A stretch of DNA of 64,000 nucleotides from Sphingobacteriales bacterium (GTDB taxonomy: Bacteria > Bacteroidota > Bacteroidia > Chitinophagales > UBA2359), in the NCBI GenBank assembly GCA_016700115.1, contig CP064999.1:1302001-1366000 (forward strand), in the 5' to 3' direction. Of the stretch, positions 1-8,553 are shown piece after piece (position 1 is the stretch's first letter; each line of letters opens with the position of its first letter). The notes below the pieces were generated by a model. That model did no database searches and was not told where the DNA came from. It saw only the letters and a program-made list of their open reading frames with translations. The translations under genes were made by a program, and so were the position numbers.

Positions 1-370
1 GTTAAGTATTCCGAAAATGCTTAAATTCATCTATTTTGTTTGTTAAAAAAAACTGCCATAATTGAGTGGTTTGTGCTTTAAAATGGATTGAGTAAGGCAG
101 TTTGATTTTGCAACAGAAGTAACCCCTTATTTTTTTTAATGACCGCGAATTTACCCGCTACATAAAGGTTGATGTTGAAGGGAAACTTGCCATGTTTTTC
201 AGAAATTTAGGTATCTCCTTCAGGCGATCTTTAACAAATTATAAGTCCTTAGAATAGCTATTTGTTGTTTTGAAGGCAATTTGTAAATTTGCCAAAACAT
301 TTAAGGAAACAAGGCATCAAAACTAAGTCCGTCAAAAACCGGACAGGTGCTTGCCAATAATTAAACAGTT
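1..370. other. Left-edge intergenic region
   Basis: No convincing gene is visible. An A-rich stretch at about 44-50 leads into a loose inverted repeat (AAACTGCC near 50, GGCAGTTT near 97) that could be the terminator of a gene lying left of the window. The right part holds the probable promoter and leader of the ComM-like gene. Confidence 0.4.
261..291 (+). promoter_or_regulatory. Bacteroidota-type promoter of the comM-like gene
   Basis: TTTG at 261-264 and TAAATTTG at 284-291 are separated by 19 bases. This fits the known Bacteroidota primary-sigma consensus TTTG, 19-21 bases, TANNTTTG. The predicted start of transcription lies about 75 bases before the ATG at 371. The match is seen directly; promoter activity is inferred. 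Confidence 0.5.
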
Positions 371-1918
371 ATGGGTTTAGCCAAAGCGCATGGCGGTGCG
401 GTACTTGGAGTTGATGCCACAATCATAGAGGTAGAGGTAAACGTTGGAGGGGGGCAAATCAGCTATTTTTTGGTAGGCTTACCGGACGCAGCCGTCAAAG
501 AAGGGCAGTTTCGAATTGAAGCAGCCCTTAAAAACAACGATTACCCGATGCCCCGCCAAAAAGTGGTCATCAACATGGCACCGGCAGATATTCGCAAAGA
601 AGGGTCTGCCTATGACCTGACTTTGGCCATTGGCATTTTGTCGGCAAGCGGGGCACTTTTAGAAACCAAAAACATAGAAGACTATATCATAATGGGCGAA
701 TTGTCGCTCGATGGTAGTCTGCGCCCTATCAAAGGGGTGTTGCCCATTGCCATCGAAGCGATGAACCAGCAATTTAAAGGCTTTATTTTGCCAAAAGAAA
801 ATGCACGCGAAGCAGCCATTGTAAAAAATCTGAACGTTTACGGAGTAGCCAATATTACAGAAGTGGTGGAGTTTTTAAGAGGGCAAAGAGAATTGACCCC
901 TACGGTAATCAACACCCGGGAAGAGTTTTACAGCAACCAAACCCATTCGCAGTTGGATTTTTCGGATGTCAAGGGGCAAAAGAATATTAAACGCGCCCTC
1001 GAAATAGCAGCTTCGGGCGGTCATAATGTTATTTTAATCGGACCTCCGGGAGCCGGTAAAACCATGTTGGCAAAGCGCCTGCCCGGAATACTTCCTCCGC
1101 TTACCCTGCGCGAAGCACTCGAAACCACCAAAATACATTCAGTTGCCGGAAAACTGAAAAGCAATGCCTCCCTGATTAATGTTCGCCCTTTTCAGTCTCC
1201 CCACCACTCTATCAGCGATGTGGCGTTGGTTGGAGGAGGAACCATTCCTCAACCCGGACAGATTTCTTTAGCCCATAACGGCGTGTTGTTTTTAGATGAA
1301 TTGCCCGAATTTAAAAGGTCTGTTTTAGAGGTAATGCGTCAACCCATGGAAGAGCGGAGGGTTACCGTTTCGCGGGCAAAATTTACCGTAGAATATCCGG
1401 CAAGTTTTATGTTGGTAGCTTCCATGAATCCCTGCCCCTGCGGATATTTTAACCATCCCGAAAAAGAATGTGTTTGTGCGCCCGGATTGGTTCAAAAATA
1501 TCTCAATAAAATTTCAGGTCCTCTTTTGGACCGCATAGACCTGCATGTAGAAGTTACCCCGGTGCCTTTTGATGAGTTGAGCAGTATGACAACCGACGAA
1601 TCCAGCGAGTTAATCAGGGAGCGGGTGATTGCTGCGCGGGAAATTCAGAAAAAAAGGTTTGAGGGCGAAACCGATATTTTTTGCAATGCGCAGATGAGCT
1701 CGCGCATGGTCAGAGAAGTTTGCGCAATTGGCAGTCCGGGTCAAAAACTGCTCAAAACAGCCATGGAACGGCTCAATCTTTCAGCCAGAGCTTATGACCG
1801 GATTTTAAAAGTAGCCAGAACCATTGCCGACCTCGCCGGCAGCGAAGATATAAAAATTGAGCATCTCGCCGAAGCCATTCAGTTCAGAAGCTTAGACCGC
1901 GAAAACTGGGCGGGATAA
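371..1918 (+). CDS. comM: YifB/ComM family Mg-chelatase-like AAA+ ATPase
   Basis: A 515-residue protein with the full family layout. An N-terminal ChlI-like domain (about 20-145) is followed by the Mg-chelatase AAA+ core with Walker A GPPGAGKT at about 224-231 and Walker B VLFLDELPEF near 305. Next come the family signature PCPCGYF near 355 and a C-terminal lid domain to about 510. In naturally transformable bacteria ComM is a hexameric helicase that promotes branch migration during integration of transformed DNA; in other bacteria its role is unclear. The protein is cytoplasmic and the length is normal (about 500-515). The ATG at 371 starts directly with the conserved N-terminal strand. It stands alone, with a good promoter upstream and a separate lipoprotein gene downstream. 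Confidence 0.93.
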   Translation: MGLAKAHGGAVLGVDATIIEVEVNVGGGQISYFLVGLPDAAVKEGQFRIEAALKNNDYPMPRQKVVINMAPADIRKEGSAYDLTLAIGILSASGALLETKNIEDYIIMGELSLDGSLRPIKGVLPIAIEAMNQQFKGFILPKENAREAAIVKNLNVYGVANITEVVEFLRGQRELTPTVINTREEFYSNQTHSQLDFSDVKGQKNIKRALEIAASGGHNVILIGPPGAGKTMLAKRLPGILPPLTLREALETTKIHSVAGKLKSNASLINVRPFQSPHHSISDVALVGGGTIPQPGQISLAHNGVLFLDELPEFKRSVLEVMRQPMEERRVTVSRAKFTVEYPASFMLVASMNPCPCGYFNHPEKECVCAPGLVQKYLNKISGPLLDRIDLHVEVTPVPFDELSSMTTDESSELIRERVIAAREIQKKRFEGETDIFCNAQMSSRMVREVCAIGSPGQKLLKTAMERLNLSARAYDRILKVARTIADLAGSEDIKIEHLAEAIQFRSLDRENWAG

Positions 1919-2067
1919 TTCCGCGTTTGCCGCGCAAAATCCCGACAATTATCCGGCAGACCTACCTAATATCTTTTCTTTTGCGCTAAGTTTGTGCCCT
2001 CAGCTAAACCTGTTTCGTTTCGATGGGTCTTAGCCCTTATTCTTAAAAAAATTTTAATTTACTATCA

Positions 2068-2547
2068 ATGAAAAGCAATCCTTTCCACACATTCTTCAAA
2101 ATCGGTTCTGTTGCACTGTTTTTTGCCTTCCTCCTTACTTTTAACGGCTGCGAAGAAACAACCACTCCGGATGATAGTTGTACGCTGACGATGAACAGTT
2201 TTAATGTTACCCCAAAAACATTTGCTGCAGGAGCTACTTTAACAGGCACCGTAGCCATTACAGAGGGGTTGAATCTGGACGATTTTACCATCAAAAGTCT
2301 GACCAGTTTTTACCTCTCGTCAGACAATACCTTTAGCAGCGGCGATACGGAGCTCACTGCTTTTGTTGCCTCCAACGGTTTGTCGGTCAGTGGAAATCAA
2401 ACTACAGTATCCTATGATCAAATAGAAATTCCTTTTGGTGTTTCGGATGGAAATTATTTTATTATTGCCCGTATAGAATCACGTCCCTGTAGTGATGGTG
2501 ACAGTACTCCTGTTGCTGTCAGATCGGTCTCTGTTACGGTCAATTAA
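2068..2547 (+). CDS. Small lipoprotein of unknown function
   Basis: A 159-residue protein. It begins with lysine, a hydrophobic stretch (about 10-26) and a lipobox ending in Cys (LTFNGC, Cys about 28), so it should be lipidated by signal peptidase II and sit in the outer or inner membrane. After an acidic/threonine linker the mature part has alternating beta-strand-like segments (SFNVTPKTFAAGATL, FTIKSLTSFYLSSDNTF), resembling a single immunoglobulin- or CARDB-like domain. CARDB domains often contain 'YYLS.D..' segments such as the one here. The family could not be named with certainty. It has its own gap upstream and a bidirectional terminator downstream. Confidence 0.7.
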   Translation: MKSNPFHTFFKIGSVALFFAFLLTFNGCEETTTPDDSCTLTMNSFNVTPKTFAAGATLTGTVAITEGLNLDDFTIKSLTSFYLSSDNTFSSGDTELTAFVASNGLSVSGNQTTVSYDQIEIPFGVSDGNYFIIARIESRPCSDGDSTPVAVRSVSVTVN

Positions 2548-2692
2548 GAGTTTTTAAAAAGGATTTTAAAAAGAAATATTAACCGGCAGTTTTTTGCTTT
2601 TACTTAAAGAAAAAGAAATTAAATTTCAGCTCACAAGTTTAGTCTAAACCGGTTTTTTGAACATACTTTTAAAATAGAAGGTTGGTAGCAAA

Positions 2693-2726
2693 AAAAATGC
2701 GCTTGTTTTTTTACAAGCGCATTTTT
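2693..2726. terminator. Bidirectional terminator between lipoprotein and hsp20
   Basis: A perfect hairpin with stem ATGCGCTTGT/ACAAGCGCAT and a T-rich loop, flanked by an A-run on the left and a T-run on the right. It can therefore end transcription from both the lipoprotein gene (plus) and hsp20 (minus), which converge here. Confidence 0.8.
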
Positions 2727-2820
2727 AATTTTCAATCAATTAAATTCCGTTTAAAAACACCGGATATTGCTTATTTAAAAGGCTTACCGGCTGTTTGAAA
2801 GATACAATAAAAAAGGGAAA

Positions 2821-3282
2821 TTATGAAATATCAATTGATTTAACATTGGAATTAACTTGCTCTGCTTTAACTTTTGGAAGGGTTACCACTAAAATTCCAT
2901 TGTTGTGGGTTGCTGCGATATTGTTGACATCAATATTTTCGGGCAAGGTAAAAGTTCGCTGAAAAGAACTGTAACCAAATTCCCTGCGCAAATATTTTCT
3001 TTCTGGATCTTCAGTTTTAGATTCCGTTTTCTTTTCGGCAATGATGGTCAGTTGATTTCCTTCTACCTTTACTTTAAAGTTACTTTTATCGGTACCCGGT
3101 ACGGCTACTTCAATTTCAAAAGCATTGGCAGTTTCTGCGACATTTACACTTCCTGTGTTGCCGGACAAGGAAGTCATACGGGAATCAAACAAATTGTCTA
3201 AGTTAAAAAAATCATCCGTCAATTTGTCGAACAAAGTAGGGATTGATGATTTTCCAAAAGGGTTCCATTTTACTACTGTCAT
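2821..3282 (-). CDS. Hsp20/alpha-crystallin small heat shock protein
   Basis: A 153-residue protein of normal length for a bacterial sHSP. The alpha-crystallin domain spans about 47-140: it starts VNVAETANAFEIEVAVPG, contains FQRTFTLPENID, and ends with the signature A-x-x-x-N-G-[IL]-L-x-V-T-L-P-K. A short C-terminal tail ends in SIDIS, where the I-x-I-like motif would contact neighbouring subunits. It is an ATP-independent holdase that binds unfolding proteins in the cytoplasm as large oligomers. It is monocistronic, transcribed toward the hairpin at 2693-2726. Upstream, a repeated GATTGGCTG sequence may be an operator. Confidence 0.93.
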   Translation of the reverse strand: MTVVKWNPFGKSSIPTLFDKLTDDFFNLDNLFDSRMTSLSGNTGSVNVAETANAFEIEVAVPGTDKSNFKVKVEGNQLTIIAEKKTESKTEDPERKYLRREFGYSSFQRTFTLPENIDVNNIAATHNNGILVVTLPKVKAEQVNSNVKSIDIS

Positions 3283-3836
3283 GGTGATTTAATTTTAATG
3301 GTTAAATAACGGTGTTACTCTATTCCTTTCAAAATCAATGCCACTGCCTTTTTCCCCATTTTTTCAGTCAAGATTGACCTGATTGGCTGACATTTTTACA
3401 ATATTCGGGATTGGCTGCCGACAAAATGTCTGGTTTTTTGTAATATTTGGCAATAAAAAAAAGCCCGACTTGAAAAGTCGGGCTATTATTTGGTTTGTTT
3501 GTTGTTTAAAACATGGCTAAATACGGAAGGAAGGCTATGGTTTTTTAGGGTAACAATGATGCTCAGACCAAAAAGTTTCGGGTTAGTTTAAAAAGTTTAA
3601 AAAAAAAATTGCCTTACGGATGAAAAATATTAAAGACTGCCTTTTTTGCTTACTTTTGTGGTTGATTTGAACGCTTTGGTAAACTGTAAGTTCTTTGAAC
3701 AAAGCGAGAGTTTGAAAAGAACATAAGAACGCATTATTTGGAGCAATACGGATAGACTTTAGCAAAGTCTGTGCAGTAGAATGACAGTCTGTTCTTTGAC
3801 AGAAGGGTTTCCTTCGTTATTAAACTCCCACAAATT
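3283..3836. other. Intergenic region with hsp20 upstream signals and a structured leader
   Basis: The left part (3283-3440) should hold the hsp20 promoter on the minus strand, including a direct repeat GATTGGCTG at 3381 and 3409. A terminator hairpin lies at 3462-3484. From about 3650 (TACTTTTG, a possible -7 box) to 3836 is the likely leader of the 842-residue gene. It has hairpins at about 3753-3770 and 3803-3816 and two copies of the word TTCTTTGA. A 60-codon minus-strand frame at 3583-3765 shows no protein-like features and is not called. Confidence 0.45.
3462..3484 (-). terminator. Terminator hairpin, minus-strand polarity
   Basis: A ten-base-pair stem (AGCCCGACTT/AAGTCGGGCT) with a three-base loop. 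The uninterrupted T-run follows only when read on the minus strand, so it points leftward. No minus-strand gene was recognised to its right, which makes it an orphan terminator upstream of hsp20. Confidence 0.6.
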
Positions 3837-6365
3837 ATGAATTTTAGGCACTTAACATACCTTATATTTCTTTTAACTTTTTTCATAACCTACTCAACCC
3901 AACAAATTTATCCCTGCGCATATACACCGGAACCAAACAGAACGAGCATCACTTTTTTCAATCCTGATCTATTTACAGATTCTACCTATAGAGCTTGTTA
4001 TTTAGACGCTTCTTATTATATGCCTGACGAGTATTATGCCCCGTCAGAAATCCGGTACAAGGTTAATTTGTTGGAATGGCAGCGTTATTTTAACGGAGAA
4101 GCGGACATTGCCGCTTTAACGGAAGTTATTTACAATACCAAAGCGGAAACCCTTGAAAATGAGGTGTTGCCGGTATTTGTGAAAAATTTACCCCCAAACC
4201 GCGAAATCACAAAAAACAAGTTTCTGTCGTTGCTCTATCAACGCAAAGACCTCGAAACACTTCAGTATCTGATATTTGCCAAACGCTGCGAACCGCAGGT
4301 ACAATCCGGTCTTGGATATTGGAGCGAACCCGAAAGAGATGCCGCTCAAATGGAAAATCTCGTTAAAAAAGGGTTAAAAGCATACGATTCGACCTATTCT
4401 TCTTTTTTAAAGCTGCGTTATGCCTTTCAGATAGTCCGGCTTCTGCATTATAGCGGCAAATACACGGATTGTATTGAGCATTATGACCGGCAGATTACCC
4501 CTTTACAGACTTCCAAACAAGATAATTCGGTTTCAAACAGCCTGATTGCCGGATGGGCATTAGCCCTGAAAGCAGGAGCTTTGCTACATACGGGATATGC
4601 TGCCGATGCGATGTATCAATTTTCGAAAGTTTTTGAGCTTTTTCCACAGAGTCGCGAGTTAGCTATCCGCAATTTTACCTACGGAAATGAAGATATTTGG
4701 CAGCAAATGCTGGATTTGGGAAAAACCCCGGACGAAAAAGCCAATTTATGGCTGCTGCGTGCTTTACAAAACACCACTTTTGATTTAGACCCGTTAAAAG
4801 AAATTTGCGCTATTGCTCCAAATTCTGTTTTGGCAGAAATAGAATTAATCAGACAGGTTAATTTGATTGAAAGATATTGGCTCACTCCAAAATTGACAGA
4901 ACCCATGCCGTTTGGAGAAGAGCTTTTTGAAACAGATTTTTCCGAATCCGAAACTTCGGTTTCTTTTTGGCAAAAGGTAAAATCCTTTTTTAAAAAAATT
5001 TGGCAATCCATCAGAGCGATGTTCGGGATTTCCGAAAAAACAAATTCAGAAGACGATTCGGCAGCTTCCGGTTATTCCGAAGAATTGAAAGAATTTGCAC
5101 TGACTTTTTTAAAAAAACATCAAGTTCCCAATTCTGATTTATGGCATACCGTTGCCGCCTATATGTCTTATCTCCAAAAAAACTACCGGCAATGTTATCA
5201 GTTGTTAGACAAAGTAACCGGTGCAAATAAAAAAATTCAGCAGCAGGCAAACCTGGTTTATGCGCTTGCCCGTTTGGAAGAATCCGGTACCCTTGATCCG
5301 GAACTGGAAAGTCTGTTTGTCTATGCACTTCAGGGGTTGCCGCAACCTGAATACGAATACGATAATTACGGTATTTTTTCGAGAGTACTCACCAAACTTG
5401 CCACGACTTATTTGCAAAACGGAAATACTGCCCTTGCCGTTCTTTGTTTTGATAAAGCCAAAGAAACATCCACAGCCAATGCCGTACTCGATTTTTATTC
5501 GACCGATGCCGGTTTGGATTCTCTTTTGAGTTTGGTAAATCAACCACAAAAAACTCCGTTTGAATCCTTTTTGCTTAACAACAGCCGATTTTCAGTTCCT
5601 TTTTTAAAGGATGTGAAAGCTACTAAGTTAATGCGAAAATTGCATTTTGAAGAAGCACTGAAAATTTATAAAGAAATCCCAAAAACATATTGGGAGAAAA
5701 AACCGGACGAGGACGATTATTATTATGAAAACTATAACCACTTTTTCTGCGATTTAAAAACGGACAGCAGCTCTATCTTAAACCGTATCTACGATTGGTC
5801 AAATGAAAACCACGAAATGGAAGAAAGTGAGTTGCAAAACGAAGCAGACACCATCTTTTCGTGCAATAAAATGGAATTTGCAGACAGAATCGTTCAATTG
5901 GAAAGAAAAGCTGTTGAAGCGCCTCAGTCTGCCGATTTGTATTACTATGAAATAGCAGGTGGTTTTTTCAACACCCCATTTTGGGGATATAACGGTGCTA
6001 TTTGGGAGGGTTCTTTAGTATCTACTCTTAATTATTATTTCGACTATACGCCCGGATATTATCCGGTCAATATTCCGGGAATTGCCGAAAAAATTTATGA
6101 AGCCGAAAAACAGTTTATCGCCGAATACGGAACCAGAGAGGTTGCCATCAGTTATTACGAAAAGGTGATGAAGATGACCAAAAATCAGGAATTGGCGGCA
6201 CAATCCGCTTACTTGTCGGCCTTGTCCAAACAAGAACCGCTATCAACCCTTCACGAAGGAGATTTTAAAGACAAAACCCATCTTAAATTGCTGAGCGACA
6301 AGTATCAGAATACCGCTTTTTACCGGTACATCTCCCGCACATGTCCGGGAATTGGAGAGTTTTAA
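3837..6365 (+). CDS. Large exported protein of unknown function, TPR-like
   Basis: An 842-residue protein starting with a signal peptide (hydrophobic 5-20, likely cleavage before IYPCAYTPEP). No catalytic motif was recognised. The body is helical with repeated tetratricopeptide-like pairs, for example LLHTGYAADAMYQFSKVFEL near 255-275, YRQCYQLLDKVTG near 445, LQNGNTALAVLCFDKAKE near 525 and LHFEEALKIYKEIPK near 600. It is rich in Tyr and in DDDYYYEN-like acidic patches. A periplasmic or surface scaffold is the most that can be inferred. It lacks a T9SS C-terminal domain: the end SRTCPGIGEF does not match. Its leader contains hairpins and boxA-like words. It converges on the type II restriction-modification pair. 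Confidence 0.75.
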   Translation: MNFRHLTYLIFLLTFFITYSTQQIYPCAYTPEPNRTSITFFNPDLFTDSTYRACYLDASYYMPDEYYAPSEIRYKVNLLEWQRYFNGEADIAALTEVIYNTKAETLENEVLPVFVKNLPPNREITKNKFLSLLYQRKDLETLQYLIFAKRCEPQVQSGLGYWSEPERDAAQMENLVKKGLKAYDSTYSSFLKLRYAFQIVRLLHYSGKYTDCIEHYDRQITPLQTSKQDNSVSNSLIAGWALALKAGALLHTGYAADAMYQFSKVFELFPQSRELAIRNFTYGNEDIWQQMLDLGKTPDEKANLWLLRALQNTTFDLDPLKEICAIAPNSVLAEIELIRQVNLIERYWLTPKLTEPMPFGEELFETDFSESETSVSFWQKVKSFFKKIWQSIRAMFGISEKTNSEDDSAASGYSEELKEFALTFLKKHQVPNSDLWHTVAAYMSYLQKNYRQCYQLLDKVTGANKKIQQQANLVYALARLEESGTLDPELESLFVYALQGLPQPEYEYDNYGIFSRVLTKLATTYLQNGNTALAVLCFDKAKETSTANAVLDFYSTDAGLDSLLSLVNQPQKTPFESFLLNNSRFSVPFLKDVKATKLMRKLHFEEALKIYKEIPKTYWEKKPDEDDYYYENYNHFFCDLKTDSSSILNRIYDWSNENHEMEESELQNEADTIFSCNKMEFADRIVQLERKAVEAPQSADLYYYEIAGGFFNTPFWGYNGAIWEGSLVSTLNYYFDYTPGYYPVNIPGIAEKIYEAEKQFIAEYGTREVAISYYEKVMKMTKNQELAAQSAYLSALSKQEPLSTLHEGDFKDKTHLKLLSDKYQNTAFYRYISRTCPGIGEF

Positions 6366-6399
6366 GTCCGGGAAACTGCTGTTGTGTGTCAGGCTTCTT

Positions 6400-7344
6400 T
6401 CATTCTTCATAAGATAGTTCAAGCTGTCCAACCTTAATTTGTTTGTTCTCTTGTCTGTCGTTAATATACTCCTTAATACAGTTGGCAACATATTCGCCAA
6501 GTTTTACAGGGACTGCATTTCCTATAATTTGTTCAAGGTCTGTCTTACTGCCGTTAAGAATGAAGTATTCCGGAAATGTTTGAATTAAACTTCTCTCTTT
6601 GGTAGTTAACGGTCTTACTTTGTCTGAAATTTCAACAGGGTCGCCTTCGTGTTTTGAGTAACCTTTTGGAATTGGTCTATTAACTCCACGAATAGTCGGG
6701 CTTGGTTCGTAAATACTGAAAATACCACGTCTTACATAGCTTCTTGGGTGTCGGTAGTAATATTCAATGCCTAATGAATTACCAAAAAAGTCAAACAAAG
6801 TCATTTGTTTGTTTGACAAATTTTTGTTGAAGTATGGAGTTAGAAAATTGTCAGGAGAATGTTTGTGCCCAACCAAGAAGAAACGCTTTCTTGATTGCGG
6901 AACTCCACAAAAACTTGCATCCAAAACTTGATATGAAATTCCGTATCCTGCTTTCTTGAAAATTTGTATCGCTTCTTTTAGAATACGGCTTTTGATAATT
7001 CGTTCAACATTCTCCATAACAAACCATTCAGGTTTTGCAGCCACTACAATATTAGCGTAAGATATTGTTAAGTCTGCCCTCCCCAAAGTTTCATCTCGTT
7101 TTCCTGCACTTGAAAAATCCTGGCAAGGAGGTCCGCCAATAATCATTTTTGGATTAAGGCTTTTTACAAATTCAAGTCCTTCTATGCTCCCTAAATCAAT
7201 ATCGTAAATTGGGTGATTGAAATTATCTCTATATACTTTTACTGCCGGCTCCCATTTGTCAAAAGCCGCCAAGATTTCAAAACCTGCATTTTGAAAACCA
7301 AGCGACAAACCGCCACAACCCGAAAATAAATCTACTGTTTCCAT
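6400..7344 (-). CDS. DNA (cytosine-5-)-methyltransferase of a type II R-M system
   Basis: A complete 314-residue C5-methyltransferase. Motif I VDLFSGCGGLSLGF (3-16) binds AdoMet. Motif IV GGPPCQDFSSAGK carries the catalytic Cys near residue 73. Motif VI is ENVERI near 110, motif VIII is QSRKRFF near 150, and motif X IGNAVPVKLGEYVANCI lies near the C terminus. The short target-recognition region lies between motifs VIII and IX (about 170-240). It methylates cytosine in the site cut by the partner endonuclease and so protects the host. The endonuclease gene lies immediately upstream with a TAATG overlap, so the two are translationally coupled with the nuclease first. The pair is more AT-rich than hpt, suggesting transfer. 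Confidence 0.93.
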   Translation of the reverse strand: METVDLFSGCGGLSLGFQNAGFEILAAFDKWEPAVKVYRDNFNHPIYDIDLGSIEGLEFVKSLNPKMIIGGPPCQDFSSAGKRDETLGRADLTISYANIVVAAKPEWFVMENVERIIKSRILKEAIQIFKKAGYGISYQVLDASFCGVPQSRKRFFLVGHKHSPDNFLTPYFNKNLSNKQMTLFDFFGNSLGIEYYYRHPRSYVRRGIFSIYEPSPTIRGVNRPIPKGYSKHEGDPVEISDKVRPLTTKERSLIQTFPEYFILNGSKTDLEQIIGNAVPVKLGEYVANCIKEYINDRQENKQIKVGQLELSYEE

Positions 7345-8420
7345 TAGGTGAATAGTTCTGGTGAGTTGTAAATAATCGCATCAAATCTTCTTTCAGGACT
7401 TAATAAGTTCTGCCCACCACCAAGAATTATTTTCCTGATTTCCTTCTTTTCTATTCTCGGTTTTGTCAGTTCGGCACAAGTCATATACCTATGTGTAATT
7501 CTTCCACTAACTGCAAAGGCCTTATCGTTCTTCGTATTGTAAGAAAGTTCGTCTATGATTTTATGGTGATTGATTTGACCCTGTTTGGAAAAGTCATAAA
7601 GCATTTTGAAAAGCCAAATAATAGTTCTTACATGTCGGGTGATTCTGTTTACTCCTTCGGATAGTTCACCCCTTGCAACATCAACAAATAGTTGAGTGAA
7701 TGCAAAGTTAGACCACATGAAAACATCTAAACAGTTGTCGGCAAGTTTTGGGGATTTTCCATTAGTTTTCCATATTGGTTGCATTATTAATGGTTCTTGC
7801 TTTTCTAAAACCGATAATACAATTCGGTCAATAACAGCAATCATTTCTGAAATATAAGACCATACAGAAACCCCATCAGTCCAATCAGTGATTTCGTCAA
7901 ACTGACTGCCAATAAGCGTGGAAAGCTGCTTTTTGTTGTCTTTAAAGTTTGCAGCGATACTACAAGCTAAGTAAACAATTGTGTCTGGTCTTATAACAAT
8001 TTCACAACCGTAGTATTCTTCACTAAGTACACAAGTTGAATTGTCAGGAAGTGCGGTTAATTTCACTTCAATCGGTCGTAAACATTGTCCGTTACTTCTT
8101 AGTTGAGTAACTAAATCAACTCTTGGTAACGAGCCAATAACTAATTGTTGATATGGAGTGTAAGGGCTTTCAAATGAGAAAAATAAATCGTCTGAACTTG
8201 GTTCTATTCCATAGAGTTCTTTTGCAGAGATTTTTTTGTGCTTAACTTTTAATTCCTTATCAAGATAGAAATATACATTTTCTAAATTCCTTGAGGCAAG
8301 GAAATTTGTCAAACCCACAGGAAATGATGAGTTAAACTGGTTTTTCCCCCAAGTTTCGGCTTGGGTAAAGTCCCTGTTTGAATATTTTACTCCGAAAAGT
8401 CCGGGTTTTTGCTTTGTCAT
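7344..8420 (-). CDS. HindVP-family type II restriction endonuclease
   Basis: A 358-residue protein. The N terminus (GLFGVKYSNRDFTQAETWGK followed by NQFNSSFPVGL) is what I recall of the HindVP restriction endonuclease family, whose founder recognises GRCGYC. A PD-(D/E)xK-like region is plausible around 98-113, with RVDLVTQLRSNGQCLRPIEVKLT giving D...E-V-K. The next gene on the same strand is a C5-methyltransferase overlapping by one base, the expected partner. The start at 8420 overlaps the stop of a short upstream frame by ATGA. Family assignment is from memory of the N-terminal signature and gene order. The recognition site is inference only. Confidence 0.8.
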   Translation of the reverse strand: MTKQKPGLFGVKYSNRDFTQAETWGKNQFNSSFPVGLTNFLASRNLENVYFYLDKELKVKHKKISAKELYGIEPSSDDLFFSFESPYTPYQQLVIGSLPRVDLVTQLRSNGQCLRPIEVKLTALPDNSTCVLSEEYYGCEIVIRPDTIVYLACSIAANFKDNKKQLSTLIGSQFDEITDWTDGVSVWSYISEMIAVIDRIVLSVLEKQEPLIMQPIWKTNGKSPKLADNCLDVFMWSNFAFTQLFVDVARGELSEGVNRITRHVRTIIWLFKMLYDFSKQGQINHHKIIDELSYNTKNDKAFAVSGRITHRYMTCAELTKPRIEKKEIRKIILGGGQNLLSPERRFDAIIYNSPELFT

Positions 8421-8548
8421 TCTGTTAACCTATAGAATTCAAATAGGACAAAATAGTTTGTTGGGTTGTCTGTAAATAAGTCAAATTTGTAAACGATTTT
8501 CAGTCGGTTGTGTCGGTTTATATCCTTGCAACCAAAACCTGCAGACAC
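8417..8548 (-). pseudogene. Possible C-terminal remnant upstream of the endonuclease
   Basis: Between hpt and the endonuclease, a minus-strand frame stays open and ends KIVYKFDLFTDNPTNYFV...EFYRLTE. Its stop overlaps the endonuclease ATG as ATGA, the spacing used for translational coupling. The frame continues upstream only by overlapping the hpt 3' end in another frame, where it looks random. The protein-like, AT-rich tail could be the end of a gene truncated when hpt and the R-M pair were brought together, or chance. Confidence 0.25.
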
Positions 8549-8553
8549 TATTT

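Noticed and set aside
3583..3765. Minus-strand 60-codon frame upstream of the exported protein
   Set aside because: Composition is low-complexity and it overlaps the probable structured leader; no start signal or conservation cue.
6400..8420. Part of a phage-defence island larger than the type II pair
   Set aside because: Neighbours are housekeeping or unrelated (hpt, exported TPR-like protein); no integrase, attachment site or other defence gene is adjacent.
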